Of a stretch of 64,000 bases of DNA, positions 23,581-33,290 are shown piece after piece; within the stretch, counting starts at the first letter, position 1; every line of letters starts with the position of its first letter. The position numbers and the translations under genes are program-made. This DNA is from JAHELQ01 sp965603365 (GTDB lineage Bacteria; Acidobacteriota; Aminicenantia; UBA2199): positions 4,061-68,060 of the forward strand of contig CBFDCR010000021.1 in the NCBI GenBank assembly GCA_965603365.1, read 5' to 3'. The notes below the pieces were generated by a model. The model was not told the origin of the DNA and did no database searches. It was given only the letters and a program-made list of their open reading frames with translations.

Positions 23581-26500
23581 AAAATACGACTGGAAAAGAT
23601 TCTGGTTCCCCAGGGGGGAATCAATCCCTCTCGCTCTAGCTGATGATGGCTATTTAATTGACCCCGATTCCGATCCACGAGATTTCTGGACATCTCAAAT
23701 TGTGACATTTGAATCCATGTTAAATAAAAAATGCCTGGTGTTGTTGGGGGAACCGGGAATCGGTAAAACGTATACCATGGAAGAAGAAAGGAAAACATTT
23801 GGTAACAGATATAATGATAAAAAAATTAAAATCTTATGGAAAAATCTAGATGAATTCGGCAGCGAAGACAGACTGGTGCGGGAAATATTCGAACACCCGA
23901 CCTTTACAGAATGGATAGAGGGAAATCATCAACTTCACCTTTTTCTGGACAGCCTGGATGAAGGTTTAAGGGAGATAAACACTCTGGGTAACCTTCTGGT
24001 CAACAAATTCAGAGATTACCCGATTGATCGGCTCCACTTGCGAATCGCCTGCAGAACAGCAGATTGGCGAAACAGTCTGGAACAAGGCCTAAAAAAGCTC
24101 TGGGGCGAGGAGAGTTTTGCCGCCTTTGAGATGGCCCCGCTTCAGAAAGATGACGTTATAACGGCAGCCAGGGCAAATGGATTGGACCCCGATTCTCTCT
24201 TTCGGGAGATAGAATCAAAGAATGTTATCCCTTTAGCCATAAAACCGGTGACCCTCGAATTTCTTCTAAAAACATTCTCAAAGAGTCAATGCCTTCCCAG
24301 GAGTCAGAAAGATCTCTATCTTGAGGGGTGCCGACTGTTGTGTGAGGAAACGAATCAGAGCCGCCGTGACAGCCGTCATGTGGGCATATTCTCAGCCGAG
24401 CAGAAATTAGCAACTGCCTCCCGTCTGGCTGCGGTCTCTGTTTTTTGCAACCGCTATGCTGTCTGGACAAATGTTGACATGGGCGATGTACCGGCTGGGG
24501 ATTTTACCACCAAAGAGGTTTGTGGTGGGACGGAAGAGGCATCGGGAGAAAATTTTAAAATAGATGAATCCCTGATTAAAGAGACCCTCGGAACCGGCCT
24601 CTTCACCTCAAGAGGAGCCAACCGGATGGGTTGGGCGCACCAGACGTATGCAGAGTTTATGGCGGCCCATTATTTATATAAACATCAATTGAATTTAACC
24701 CAGATAATGAGCCTACTCTCCCATCCCGGCGATAAAGATGGCAAAATTATTCCCCAGTTGTCTGAAACCGCCGCCTGGCTGGCCGGGATGGTGCCGGACG
24801 TTTTTCGGGAAGTCATGCAATCCGACCCGCAGGTCTTATTGCACAGTGATGTGGCGACTGCCGGATCTGAAGATAGGGCAGCCCTGGTGGATCATTTACT
24901 CCGACACTATGATGAAAAAAGACTAATGGATACCGACTTCACCAATTATCAATATTATTCCAGGCTTTCTCATCCCGGTCTGGCCGACCAACTGCGGGCA
25001 TACATCCTGGATAACACCAAAAACCGGGATGTGCGCCGCGTCGCGATAAAGATTGCCGAAACCTGTAAAGTAAAAGAAGTCCAGGATGACCTGATAAACG
25101 TCATTTTCGATAAAAAACAGCCCCAGGAGATTCGGGTTAAAGCGGCATATGCCATAGCCGGGGCAGGCGACGACGATGCCAGATTAAAGCTTAAGCCACT
25201 GGCTTTTGAGGACTCAATGGATGATCCTAATGATGAATTAAAAGATTGTGCCCTCAAGGCCCTGTGGCCATCCCTGATTTCGGCGGAAGAACTGTTTTCA
25301 ATCCTAACTTTCCCCAAAAACCGCAATTTTCACGGAGCCTATTTAGAATTCACAAGAATAAATCTGGTAAAGTATCAGTGGAAAAGTGGTGACATCATAT
25401 ATGCCCTGAAATTGGTAAAAAAATTTGGAAGCCATACACTTTTACCACACTCTTTTAGCGAACTAATGGATTCCATTCTAATCCAGGCATTCGAGCAACT
25501 TGATGAGTCGGGAGTTTTAGAAGCCTTTGCTCAAGTGATGATTTCGAGAGATAATTTCAACTTTTACTGTTCATTTAAAAATGTATCAAAATCATTTAGA
25601 AAAGCGTGGTTGGATAATGATGAAAAGCGGCGGTGTGCGCTTAAAAAAATCGTTACATTATTTCCGGATAGGGTGGGGAGCGATATTTTAGTACGTGTTC
25701 AAGCCCCCCCACTATCTTTAGAAAAAGATAAAAATTGGATGATTGAGTGCTTAAAGGAAACACCATCTGATCGAGAGAAAGAGGCATGGGCTAAACTTAT
25801 TTCCTCATTACGGAATCCAGAAAACTTTGAGTACGTGAATGCTATTATTAAAGCCTGTGAGACAGAGGCGGTGTTACGGGATAAATTCTCATATTGGATA
25901 ACACCGGTAAAACTTGATTCCCCAGAAGCAGAAGAAATGAAATCAGATTATGACTTATTTCAGGGAAAGAAAATATCATCAAAGCCTGAATCAAAGAAAC
26001 CATCTGCGGCTAAACAAATATCCACCCTTCTGGATCAATTTGAATCGGGAGATCTATCTGCCTGGATAGAGCTTAATAGAGTACTGGCGGTGGGGTCGAG
26101 TGACCGGCAATATGAAGATATGTTCCAGGCAGATTTAGAAGAGCTTCCCGGATGGGAAGACGTGGATAATCCAACGAAGGAGGGAATTCTTAAAGCCGCC
26201 CGGAGATATGTGTTGGATAAAGAAGCGGAAACTAAGAAGTGGCTTGGTACAAGTAACGTCAATTTACCCGATTTTGCCGCTTATAGGGCCATCCTGCTTC
26301 TGTTTCAAAAACATCCTGATTGTCTGTCTTCTTTTTCCAATGCTGTGTGGGAGAAGTGGCTTCTGACAATTTTGTTCTTTCCAACATATGTATCAGAGGA
26401 AGACGATAATCCCCAAAATAAGATTATAAAGCAAGCCTACAGCAAGGTTCCCGATAAATTTTTGGAAATCTTGTCGCTTTTGGTCGATTTTGAGATTAAT

Positions 26501-27784
26501 AAGCAGATGAGTACTTCGATTCTAAGTAAAATAGAACTTTGCTGGGATGAATGGGATGAGGGACTTATCCACTGCATGGAAAATAAGTTAAAAGAAAAAA
26601 TATCAAACCACGGATTTCTGGAAGAACTGCTGATAGTCTTGCTAAAAAAGCGGTCGATCAAGGCAAAGCAATATGCCGAATCAATAATTTCGCTGCCAAG
26701 AGGTTCTGATCCCGATATCGAAGATAGAGAACAGAAACTCATCGCGGCCCAGACGTTGGTGCTCTATGCCGATGACGCCGGTTGGCCGATTGTTTGGCCG
26801 GTTATCCAGGAAGATAGTGATTTTGGCAAAGATCTGATTCTCAGATTTTCCGATAGTTATGATTGGAAGGGGAAATATATCCAGAATCGTCTTACGGAGA
26901 AGCAATTGGGGGATTTTTTTATATGGCTGGAAACTCATTTTCCCCATTCACAGGACCCGCAAATTACAACTGCTGTTTCTGGCCCGAAACTCGAGGTTTA
27001 TTTTTTTAAACAATATATATTAAATTCCCTAAAAGGTCGTGGAACGAAACAAGCCTGCGCAGAATTTCGCCGATTGGTAGATACATTTCCGGAAATGGAG
27101 TGGCTCGAATATGTATTATACGAGGCCCAGGATATCACCCGGCAACATACCTGGATACCGTATGAAATTGGGGATATCCTTAAATTGACCGGGAATCAGG
27201 AGGCCCGCCTGGTACAGAACGAAGAGCAGCTTATGGAGGTGATTACCGGGAGTCTCAAACGGTTGGAGGCGAAACTTCACGGAGAAACGCCGGCAGTACC
27301 AGACATATGGAATCAAGTTAAAAAAAAATGGAGACCCAAATATGAAAACTACTTTTCAGACTATATCAAACGCCATCTTGAAGAGGATCTGCCCGGTCGA
27401 GGTATTATTGTAAATCGAGAGGTTCAGATTCATAAGGTGGAACGAACAGATTTACGTATCGACGCCGTTCCCTTGAATAAAGAAAACAAGGCGGCGGACC
27501 AATTGACCGTCATCATAGAAGTTAAAGGCTGCTGGCACCGGGAACTGGAAACAGCCATGGAGGAACAATTGGTAGGGCGTTATCTTAAAAACAACAGATG
27601 CAAGCATGGAATCTATCTTGTTGGCTGGTTTAACTGCGAATCATGGGATACAAATGATTCCAGATATCGTAAAGCGATGAAGATCGATAAAGATGAGGCA
27701 CAGGCAATGTTTGATCAACAAGCGGAAGAGCTATCAAAAGGAAGGTTGAATATAAAAGCCGTAGTGATAGACACCTCTTTGTAA
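23570..27784 (+). CDS. STAND (NACHT-like) ATPase with helical repeats and C-terminal PD-(D/E)xK nuclease
   Basis: 1404 residues. A short N-terminus (KYDWKRFWFPRGESI) leads to Walker A GEPGIGKT at 60-67 and Walker B LFLDSLDEG at 124-132. The helical STAND region follows to about 330, with WAHQTYAEFMAAHYL typical of NACHT winged-helix ends. A long alpha-solenoid of HEAT-like repeats (about 370-1200) should act as sensor. The last 110 residues hold RIDAV (Asp1298), IIEVKG (Glu1317, Lys1319) and MEEQLVGRYL, a restriction-endonuclease-like core. Ordinary Avs proteins carry the effector at the N-terminus; here it is C-terminal. Phage-triggered DNA degradation is the expected role by analogy. No ribosome site is seen at the ATG, which lies inside a PIN remnant. 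Confidence 0.82.
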   Translation: MPNKKYDWKRFWFPRGESIPLALADDGYLIDPDSDPRDFWTSQIVTFESMLNKKCLVLLGEPGIGKTYTMEEERKTFGNRYNDKKIKILWKNLDEFGSEDRLVREIFEHPTFTEWIEGNHQLHLFLDSLDEGLREINTLGNLLVNKFRDYPIDRLHLRIACRTADWRNSLEQGLKKLWGEESFAAFEMAPLQKDDVITAARANGLDPDSLFREIESKNVIPLAIKPVTLEFLLKTFSKSQCLPRSQKDLYLEGCRLLCEETNQSRRDSRHVGIFSAEQKLATASRLAAVSVFCNRYAVWTNVDMGDVPAGDFTTKEVCGGTEEASGENFKIDESLIKETLGTGLFTSRGANRMGWAHQTYAEFMAAHYLYKHQLNLTQIMSLLSHPGDKDGKIIPQLSETAAWLAGMVPDVFREVMQSDPQVLLHSDVATAGSEDRAALVDHLLRHYDEKRLMDTDFTNYQYYSRLSHPGLADQLRAYILDNTKNRDVRRVAIKIAETCKVKEVQDDLINVIFDKKQPQEIRVKAAYAIAGAGDDDARLKLKPLAFEDSMDDPNDELKDCALKALWPSLISAEELFSILTFPKNRNFHGAYLEFTRINLVKYQWKSGDIIYALKLVKKFGSHTLLPHSFSELMDSILIQAFEQLDESGVLEAFAQVMISRDNFNFYCSFKNVSKSFRKAWLDNDEKRRCALKKIVTLFPDRVGSDILVRVQAPPLSLEKDKNWMIECLKETPSDREKEAWAKLISSLRNPENFEYVNAIIKACETEAVLRDKFSYWITPVKLDSPEAEEMKSDYDLFQGKKISSKPESKKPSAAKQISTLLDQFESGDLSAWIELNRVLAVGSSDRQYEDMFQADLEELPGWEDVDNPTKEGILKAARRYVLDKEAETKKWLGTSNVNLPDFAAYRAILLLFQKHPDCLSSFSNAVWEKWLLTILFFPTYVSEEDDNPQNKIIKQAYSKVPDKFLEILSLLVDFEINKQMSTSILSKIELCWDEWDEGLIHCMENKLKEKISNHGFLEELLIVLLKKRSIKAKQYAESIISLPRGSDPDIEDREQKLIAAQTLVLYADDAGWPIVWPVIQEDSDFGKDLILRFSDSYDWKGKYIQNRLTEKQLGDFFIWLETHFPHSQDPQITTAVSGPKLEVYFFKQYILNSLKGRGTKQACAEFRRLVDTFPEMEWLEYVLYEAQDITRQHTWIPYEIGDILKLTGNQEARLVQNEEQLMEVITGSLKRLEAKLHGETPAVPDIWNQVKKKWRPKYENYFSDYIKRHLEEDLPGRGIIVNREVQIHKVERTDLRIDAVPLNKENKAADQLTVIIEVKGCWHRELETAMEEQLVGRYLKNNRCKHGIYLVGWFNCESWDTNDSRYRKAMKIDKDEAQAMFDQQAEELSKGRLNIKAVVIDTSL

Positions 27785-27840
27785 AGGGAATTAGGGGCAG
27801 AGTTGAAAAATTAAAGAGAGAGGCAGGACGGAAAAATCGG

Positions 27841-27870
27841 TGTAGTGGACGCAGATCTGCGTCCCCTACA
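27841..27870. repeat. Dispersed palindromic repeat, copy 3
   Basis: TGTAGTGGACGCAGATCTGC and the mirrored right arm GTCCCCTACA. It lies between the STAND gene and the convergent membrane-protein gene. Confidence 0.85.
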
Positions 27871-27909
27871 TGGGGGCCATTCATGACGCTTAGCGTCACC
27901 CGGAGATTA

Positions 27910-27959
27910 TGAAAAAGCCGCAGCGTGTTTTTATACGAGATAAAAATCAGGCTTTTTCA
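27910..27959. terminator. Long hairpin between convergent genes, probable bidirectional terminator
   Basis: TGAAAAAGCC (27910-27919) pairs with GGCTTTTTCA (27950-27959), and inside it TTTTTAT pairs with ATAAAAA around a five-base loop. A six-base bulge breaks the left arm. A further small palindrome, TGACGCTTAGCGTCA, precedes it near 27883. Confidence 0.55.
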
Positions 27960-27960
27960 A

Positions 27961-28602
27961 TTAAAATATACTTCCCAGGAGTTTTAATAAATTTGTATAA
28001 TTGATGCCGACTATACTGGATATGACGCCAGATAGGATCGCAGCCAGAAGCCATAAAATTATCTTCCCGATCATTCCTAAATTGAATTTTGCCCTTGCCC
28101 AGATTATATTGGTAAAATTGCTATTGATCAATTCCTCCAGGTCGCAATATGTGTTGAAAGCCTCCTCGTACTTTTCAAAGGCAGTCTGATTATCCTTTGA
28201 TTCGACCTTTTTTGCGTCTCTCACCGCCTGTATCGCAGAAGCTCTCAGCTTTTTATACTTTACAAAGAAGTCACCATTGTTGATTGTCGTCAAATCTATT
28301 TTTTTGGTTTGCTTCTCAAACTTGACGACAAAATCATTGAGAGATACATTCAAATATTTAAAACAATCAAAAACGATTCTCTTGATATGCCTTTCTGCCC
28401 TATTAAGCTCGCCTTGAATATAATCAGCATCAATCCCTTTTCGATAACATTGTGCCACATGATCATTAAAAGCACGGATTTCATTGAAAATTGGAAGTGG
28501 AAATTTCTCAAATCGAGCCTCAATTAAGGCAATCAGGGGCTTAATGGTTTCATTGTACGTGTTGTATAAATTTGCCAGTTCTTCGCTCTGTTTTTTATTC
28601 AA
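27961..28602 (-). CDS. Helical protein with C-terminal transmembrane segment, unknown function
   Basis: 213 residues. Residues 1-165 are predicted all-helical, with no recognised catalytic motif. A C-terminal hydrophobic stretch (about 178-200, IGKIILWLLAAILSGVISSIVG) forms one membrane helix with a short tail. The start is TTG at 28602, supported by a GGAG site eight bases upstream. It follows a 79-residue soluble protein gene by 22 bases, so the two form an operon. Placement at the edge of the defence island and the small-protein plus membrane-protein layout are like membrane-disrupting conflict systems, but the family is not recognised and this is inference. Confidence 0.65.
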   Translation of the reverse strand: MNKKQSEELANLYNTYNETIKPLIALIEARFEKFPLPIFNEIRAFNDHVAQCYRKGIDADYIQGELNRAERHIKRIVFDCFKYLNVSLNDFVVKFEKQTKKIDLTTINNGDFFVKYKKLRASAIQAVRDAKKVESKDNQTAFEKYEEAFNTYCDLEELINSNFTNIIWARAKFNLGMIGKIILWLLAAILSGVISSIVGINYTNLLKLLGSIF

Positions 28603-28624
28603 TGAAGTTCTCCACAGAGAATGA

Positions 28625-28864
28625 TCAGATCTTTGCCAGTTGTTTGTCTATGGTCTTTATACCCAATATTCTTAATAAGAACAAATACACCGAACCTCGC
28701 CCTGCCAGGCGAATGTCGTATTCCGGTATAGTCTTTAACTTTTTACCTATTTTTTTTTCGATACGCTCATCTATATCTTCGACCTTCATTTTGGAAATCG
28801 CCTCCGCATCGAGACCTAACTTTCTCTGAATCGCCTTTTTACTTCTCTCATTTAGTCTAAACAT
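28625..28864 (-). CDS. Hypothetical 79-residue protein, partner of the helical membrane protein
   Basis: A basic, soluble protein without cysteines. It starts MFRLNERSKKAIQRKLGLDAE and includes KMKVEDIDERIEKKIGKK, then EYDIRLAGRGSVYLFLLRIL. It reads as two helices, a small beta turn and a helix. No known domain is recognised. It is first in the two-gene unit. It could be an antitoxin, a sensor or an adaptor for the membrane partner. Confidence 0.6.
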   Translation of the reverse strand: MFRLNERSKKAIQRKLGLDAEAISKMKVEDIDERIEKKIGKKLKTIPEYDIRLAGRGSVYLFLLRILGIKTIDKQLAKI

Positions 28865-29085
28865 ACTATTAATCCTTCAATCAATATTACATTTAATCAA
28901 ATAACATAAAAAGAAAAAAATTGCAAGGGCCATTTAAGAATTTCGGAAATAATCCATGCCATAATCTTAACTACAGAGGAGAAAAAGGGTGTGTTTAAAC
29001 GATGAGAGGGGAGGTTTTACAAGGGGTATCTGTTGTGATATAGTAGGGAATTCAAAAATATCCGGGTAAAAAAATGGAGGTAATG

Positions 29086-29934
29086 ATGGTAGATGTTAAA
29101 TCGTTGAAGGGGGCGGTGGGGGTGTTCTCTTTTTTGATGTTGTTTTTTGGGGTGGGCGGCATGGCGCTGTTGGCTGGGGGTGAAAAAAAGGGGGAAAAGC
29201 CGGTGAAGCCGCGGCCGTGCCGGGTGCTGTTTATCGGCAACAGTTTTACCTACGGCAATGATCTGCCCGGCATGTTTGTTAAACTGGCCGATGCCGCCGG
29301 TAAGAGGGTGGTGGTGGATCAGAGCACCTTTGGCGGCGCCTCCCTGGAGTTTCACGCCCAGAACTCCCACACCCGGGACAAGATATACCAGGACCGCTGG
29401 GATTACGTGGTCCTGCAAACAGGGGACATCGTGGCCTTCCAGGACCTGCACCATGTGCTGGGAGACCGGATCAAATTGTTACAGCAAAAAATATACGACA
29501 ACCGCAAAGCCACAAAGGTCATGTATTTTATGCTCTGGGGGTGGCGGGACGGCCGGCATATGGAACGGGAAGACATCTACTACACTTACGAGGAATACCA
29601 GAAGATGATACACGACGGCACCATCGCCGTCGCCAATCAACTGGGCCTGGTCATCGCGCCCGTGGGCTGGGCCTGGCAGGCGGCAATCAAACAAAAACCC
29701 CGAATTAAATTCAAGCTCTTTGCCCCCGACAATTACCACCCCGCGCTGAGGGGTTCATACCTGGGAGCCTGCGTGTTTTATGCGGCCGTGTTCCGGGAAA
29801 GCGCGGAAGGGGTTCCCTACACCGGCGGCCTGTCGGCCAAAGAGGCCCGGTTTTTCCAGGAGGTCGCCTCCGCCACCGTACTGGACAAACTCACACTCTG
29901 GAATCTCGGCCCCAGAAAAAAAGGTGACAAATAA
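29086..29934 (+). CDS. Exported SGNH-hydrolase-like protein (DUF4886 type)
   Basis: 282 residues from the ATG at 29086, chosen because GGAGG (29076-29080) lies five bases before it; ATGs at 29074 and 29083 are too close or upstream of the site. A signal peptide or anchor is followed by VLFIGNSFTYGNDLP (SGNH block I with its Ser), FGGASLEFH (block II), DYVVLQTGDIV and the C-terminal DNYHPALRGSYL with the Asp and His of block V. The family includes esterases and carbohydrate deacetylases. Its position ahead of cell-envelope genes fits a periplasmic or surface role. Confidence 0.82.
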   Translation: MVDVKSLKGAVGVFSFLMLFFGVGGMALLAGGEKKGEKPVKPRPCRVLFIGNSFTYGNDLPGMFVKLADAAGKRVVVDQSTFGGASLEFHAQNSHTRDKIYQDRWDYVVLQTGDIVAFQDLHHVLGDRIKLLQQKIYDNRKATKVMYFMLWGWRDGRHMEREDIYYTYEEYQKMIHDGTIAVANQLGLVIAPVGWAWQAAIKQKPRIKFKLFAPDNYHPALRGSYLGACVFYAAVFRESAEGVPYTGGLSAKEARFFQEVASATVLDKLTLWNLGPRKKGDK

Positions 29935-29949
29935 AGAGGCGCTAACTGC

Positions 29950-32334
29950 CTAAAATTCTACTGAAAGGGTCAATCGGAGGGATCTGGGGATGGTTAGTTC
30001 CACGGCGTCGCGGCTGCCGCCGGACCAGACGTATTCGGAGAGCTCGTAGCCCACATCCAGCAGGTTGAAGGCCGACAGGCTTAAGCTGGCCCGCTGCTTG
30101 AACAGCCTGAAGCGGTAGTTCAATTTCAGACTGATATCCGACACGTAATCCTCGCGGGGCCCGCCCTTCTCGCCCTTTTCGTTCTCTGCCTGGATGGTCT
30201 GGTAGTAGATGGCCCACTGATCGTGGCGGTTCAGGGCATTAAAAAAGGCAAAGGGATGGCCGTCCCGGTACTTCAGGCCGATGCCCAGGGAGAGGTTTCT
30301 GGCCAGGTAAAAGCCCGTATACAAACGGGCCACGAAGGCCCGGTCCCCGTCCAGCCGTCCGAAGCCATTGATCCAGGTATTGGGAAAGGCCTGGGATTCA
30401 TGGATGACGCCGATGTCGTTAGCACCTACGCCGTTGCCGAAAGCGGTGTAGCCCATGCCTATATGGGCCAGGAAGGAGAAGGAGAAGAACCAGCGGCCCG
30501 GCCGCTCCCCCTTAAAATGGATCAGCAGTTGGGCATAGAAGGGATCGTCGTCGAAATCGTAATTGCTGAGGGTGTAATCCTTGAAGGTTTGGTTAAAGAA
30601 GTAGAGATCCTGGCCGCCGTATGACTCGTAGAAACCGTAATCCCGGGCGAATTTAACCCAGAAGGTGTTGGCCATCTTCTTGTAGATGCCCTTGACGTTG
30701 AGGCGCCAGTGCCTGGACAGGCGGGTCGAAAGATCCAGCAGCAGCCTCCTCTTGCGGGGTGCGGCAATCGCCTCATCCACAAAGTGGCAGTTGCCGCCGC
30801 TGTAGCCGAAAACCGTGCCCTCCTCCCCCGCTTGATAGGCCAGGTCACCGTTTCCGTCCTGCCAGTGGTAATAGGTGCCGGAGGGCCGGTCCTGCTCCAG
30901 GAAAACATTGACATCCTCCCGGATATCGTAGGGCAGATCCCCGTAAGAGAAGAGAATACGGGTCTTCCGGTTCTTAAACAGCAGCAGGCCGATGTCGTAA
31001 CCGGGGCTAAAAAAACTCAGGTTATTGGCGGCGTAATCGAAACGCAGGTCGCTGTAGCGGACAAACAGCCGGGAGATAAGCGACAGATCAGGGCTTATAT
31101 CGGCAGACAGCCGCACCCCCGCCTCCAACCGGGCGTTGCTGTTATGATACTCCCTGCCCGGATCCCAGCGCAGCACCAGGTAGGGATCGCCGCCAAAGAA
31201 GATGGGGTTAAAGGCGTTCACCCTCTCTTGGCCCCCCAGTTGGGAGTAGCGGACAGCGGCATAGCCCACCACCGCCAGTGCCCCCCCCGACCATTGGCGG
31301 CGAAAGGGTATGTCGAGCGCCAGGTTGACGGTGGCGGCCGAGAAGGTGCCGATGCGGGCAAAGGAGTAGAGGCCGTCGCCGTCGTTGTCCCGGAAATCTT
31401 TAGAAAAATCCGGCACCGCCGGCTGGCGCTCCTCCGACTCATACTGGACATAGAGTTTTAATTCCAGCCATTTCCGGTACAGCCCCAGGCCGGCCGCCAG
31501 GGAGCGGCGCGTCGAGTCGACGGTCTCCTGGGGATAGGCGCCGGTCTCGGCCCCCAGGTTAGTGCGCTCGGCATAGTTGAAGATGCCGAAGGCCTCAAAC
31601 CGGCCGCCGGCAGTCTCTTTGCTATAATGGCTGCTGGCGGCAAACAGCCTGGACTGCTCGGTAAAAGTCCGGTCAAAGGCGTTAAAGTCGTTAAACTGCC
31701 TGTCCATGTCGAAGTAGTGGAGGGCCACCAGCCAGTTGGCCCGGCTGAATTTTTTGTGGAACAGGTAATCGATATAAAAGTTGTTGAGGGGCTTGCGCCG
31801 CTCGTTGTAGAGCCGGTCGGCCCGCTGAGTGGCCGGGGTGGTAATCAGGAAATCGGCCCAGGGGGAGTAGCTGCCCAGGTCGGAGTAGATGGTCGATACC
31901 GTGAGCCGGGAGAGGCTCTTTTGCGGCGCCTGGCATAAAAAACCCAGGCCGCCGCGGCCGGAAAGGGGTGACTCCCCTTGCAGCCTGTAGCCGGTCAGGG
32001 CAGAGGGGGGCAGCAGCACCGACGGGGTGCCGGGATTGAGGCCGGAGTCGATGGCAAAACCGTTGTAATCCCAGTTAAACTGGCGGTACGAATCCCCCTC
32101 GAAATAGACCCGGGGCGGATCGATCCAGGCAAAGCCGTTGCTCTCCTCGATCAACAAGGTGGTATCCGGCGCATAGGCCTCCAGGAAGGTGGGATAAAAG
32201 GAGGCGGCCGGCAAGGTCCGGATATAAAAATCGTTAAAGGTAAACACCGTTAAATCCTCGGCCCCATCGCTGGCCGCGGCTGCGGTAAAGCATAATAATA
32301 CCATAAACAATAGAGCGTTTCTTCTCATCATCAC
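29950..32334 (-). CDS. Outer-membrane beta-barrel protein (TonB-receptor-like)
   Basis: 794 residues with a signal peptide (residues 1-25). A short plug-like N-terminal region (PPSALTGYRLQGESPLSGRGGLGFLC) is followed by many alternating amphipathic strands rich in Tyr, Phe and Arg, such as RLFVRYSDLRFDYA and LSLSAFNLLDVGYELSEYVW. It ends in LTLSVEF with the C-terminal Phe typical of BAM-inserted barrels. A complete TonB box and plug are not evident, so it may be a related barrel without classical TonB dependence. The ligand is unknown. It indicates a diderm cell. The next gene upstream, a PAP2 phosphatase, may share the transcript. Confidence 0.8.
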   Translation of the reverse strand: MMMRRNALLFMVLLCFTAAAASDGAEDLTVFTFNDFYIRTLPAASFYPTFLEAYAPDTTLLIEESNGFAWIDPPRVYFEGDSYRQFNWDYNGFAIDSGLNPGTPSVLLPPSALTGYRLQGESPLSGRGGLGFLCQAPQKSLSRLTVSTIYSDLGSYSPWADFLITTPATQRADRLYNERRKPLNNFYIDYLFHKKFSRANWLVALHYFDMDRQFNDFNAFDRTFTEQSRLFAASSHYSKETAGGRFEAFGIFNYAERTNLGAETGAYPQETVDSTRRSLAAGLGLYRKWLELKLYVQYESEERQPAVPDFSKDFRDNDGDGLYSFARIGTFSAATVNLALDIPFRRQWSGGALAVVGYAAVRYSQLGGQERVNAFNPIFFGGDPYLVLRWDPGREYHNSNARLEAGVRLSADISPDLSLISRLFVRYSDLRFDYAANNLSFFSPGYDIGLLLFKNRKTRILFSYGDLPYDIREDVNVFLEQDRPSGTYYHWQDGNGDLAYQAGEEGTVFGYSGGNCHFVDEAIAAPRKRRLLLDLSTRLSRHWRLNVKGIYKKMANTFWVKFARDYGFYESYGGQDLYFFNQTFKDYTLSNYDFDDDPFYAQLLIHFKGERPGRWFFSFSFLAHIGMGYTAFGNGVGANDIGVIHESQAFPNTWINGFGRLDGDRAFVARLYTGFYLARNLSLGIGLKYRDGHPFAFFNALNRHDQWAIYYQTIQAENEKGEKGGPREDYVSDISLKLNYRFRLFKQRASLSLSAFNLLDVGYELSEYVWSGGSRDAVELTIPRSLRLTLSVEF

Positions 32335-32364
32335 CCTCCCTTTGTTCTGATTGTATTTAAAAAT

Positions 32365-33237
32365 TTAAAACACATAATAAAAACTCAAACCCATCTTATC
32401 GGGTTGAAGGATCGGCATGACCTGGAACCTGGAACTCCTCTTCTTTACCACGAACCGGGCAATGGCATAACCCAAAACTGCGCCCAAAAACACATCGGAG
32501 ATCCAGTGCAAATCCTCGGTGATGGTGGCCAGGCCGCCTAAGGTGGCCAGGCTGTAGCAGGCAAAGGGAACCAGGAAACCGTCGTTGTACTGGTGGGCCA
32601 CCACCGTGGCCAGTGCCCAGATGGTGATGGTGTGACCGGAAAAGAAGGCGTCGTGTTTGGCCCACTGGTTCTCCTGGTAGCGTTTGAAGAAACCCGACGG
32701 CCCGGCCCAGCGATCCTGGCCGTCAAACTCCGAGGGCCTGGTCCGGCCGGTCAGGTGCTTGACCAACTGCACCACCACAAAGGAGTGGATCATGGCCTGC
32801 AGGGCCAGTTCACCGGTCTCCTTAGCCTTCCCGTCTTTAAACACGGCGCCGTAGAGCCAGAACAGTCCGGCCGCGCCATAGGGATAGCCCTCACTCATCC
32901 TGGAAAAGGTGGGACTCACCTTATCCACCCATTGGTGCTCTTCCTGGTAATCCTTGAAGCTGCGATAGATGGCCTCGTCGTTGTGGATCATGACACCGGT
33001 CAGAAGGGCAATGCCGCCCCACTTGAGCAGATCCTTGGCCTTGATCCTGAAGGGAGAGGTGAGGATCTTCTTTTCGTCCTGCCACAGGGCCTTAAGAAAA
33101 GGATCTTTTTTTCGGACTTCGCCGATTTTCTCCTCTTCCTCCTCTTCGGCACTCTGCTTTTTCTCCTCCTGGCCAAAAACCATAACGCTAAAAAAAACAA
33201 ACACCAGCAACACAATCACTGTTCTATTTTTTCGCAT
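32365..33237 (-). CDS. PAP2 family phosphatase, exported
   Basis: 290 residues from the ATG at 33237, chosen because the signal peptide MRKNRTVIVLLVFVFFSVMVFGQ starts there; an in-frame ATG at 33294 adds 19 residues that do not fit a signal sequence. An acidic low-complexity stretch (EEEEEE, about 30-36) follows. The three phosphatase motifs are KHLTGRTRP, SGHT and HWISDVFLGAVLG, with the catalytic His in the second and third. Family members dephosphorylate undecaprenyl or phosphatidyl lipids or lipid A precursors. It ends with a strand-like LSFYYVF, hinting at outer-membrane association. Confidence 0.85.
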   Translation of the reverse strand: MRKNRTVIVLLVFVFFSVMVFGQEEKKQSAEEEEEEKIGEVRKKDPFLKALWQDEKKILTSPFRIKAKDLLKWGGIALLTGVMIHNDEAIYRSFKDYQEEHQWVDKVSPTFSRMSEGYPYGAAGLFWLYGAVFKDGKAKETGELALQAMIHSFVVVQLVKHLTGRTRPSEFDGQDRWAGPSGFFKRYQENQWAKHDAFFSGHTITIWALATVVAHQYNDGFLVPFACYSLATLGGLATITEDLHWISDVFLGAVLGYAIARFVVKKRSSRFQVMPILQPDKMGLSFYYVF

Positions 33238-33290
33238 CCGAAATGATAGTATAAAAACCGGCAATAGGCAAGTCGGTGGCCAGGGAATGA

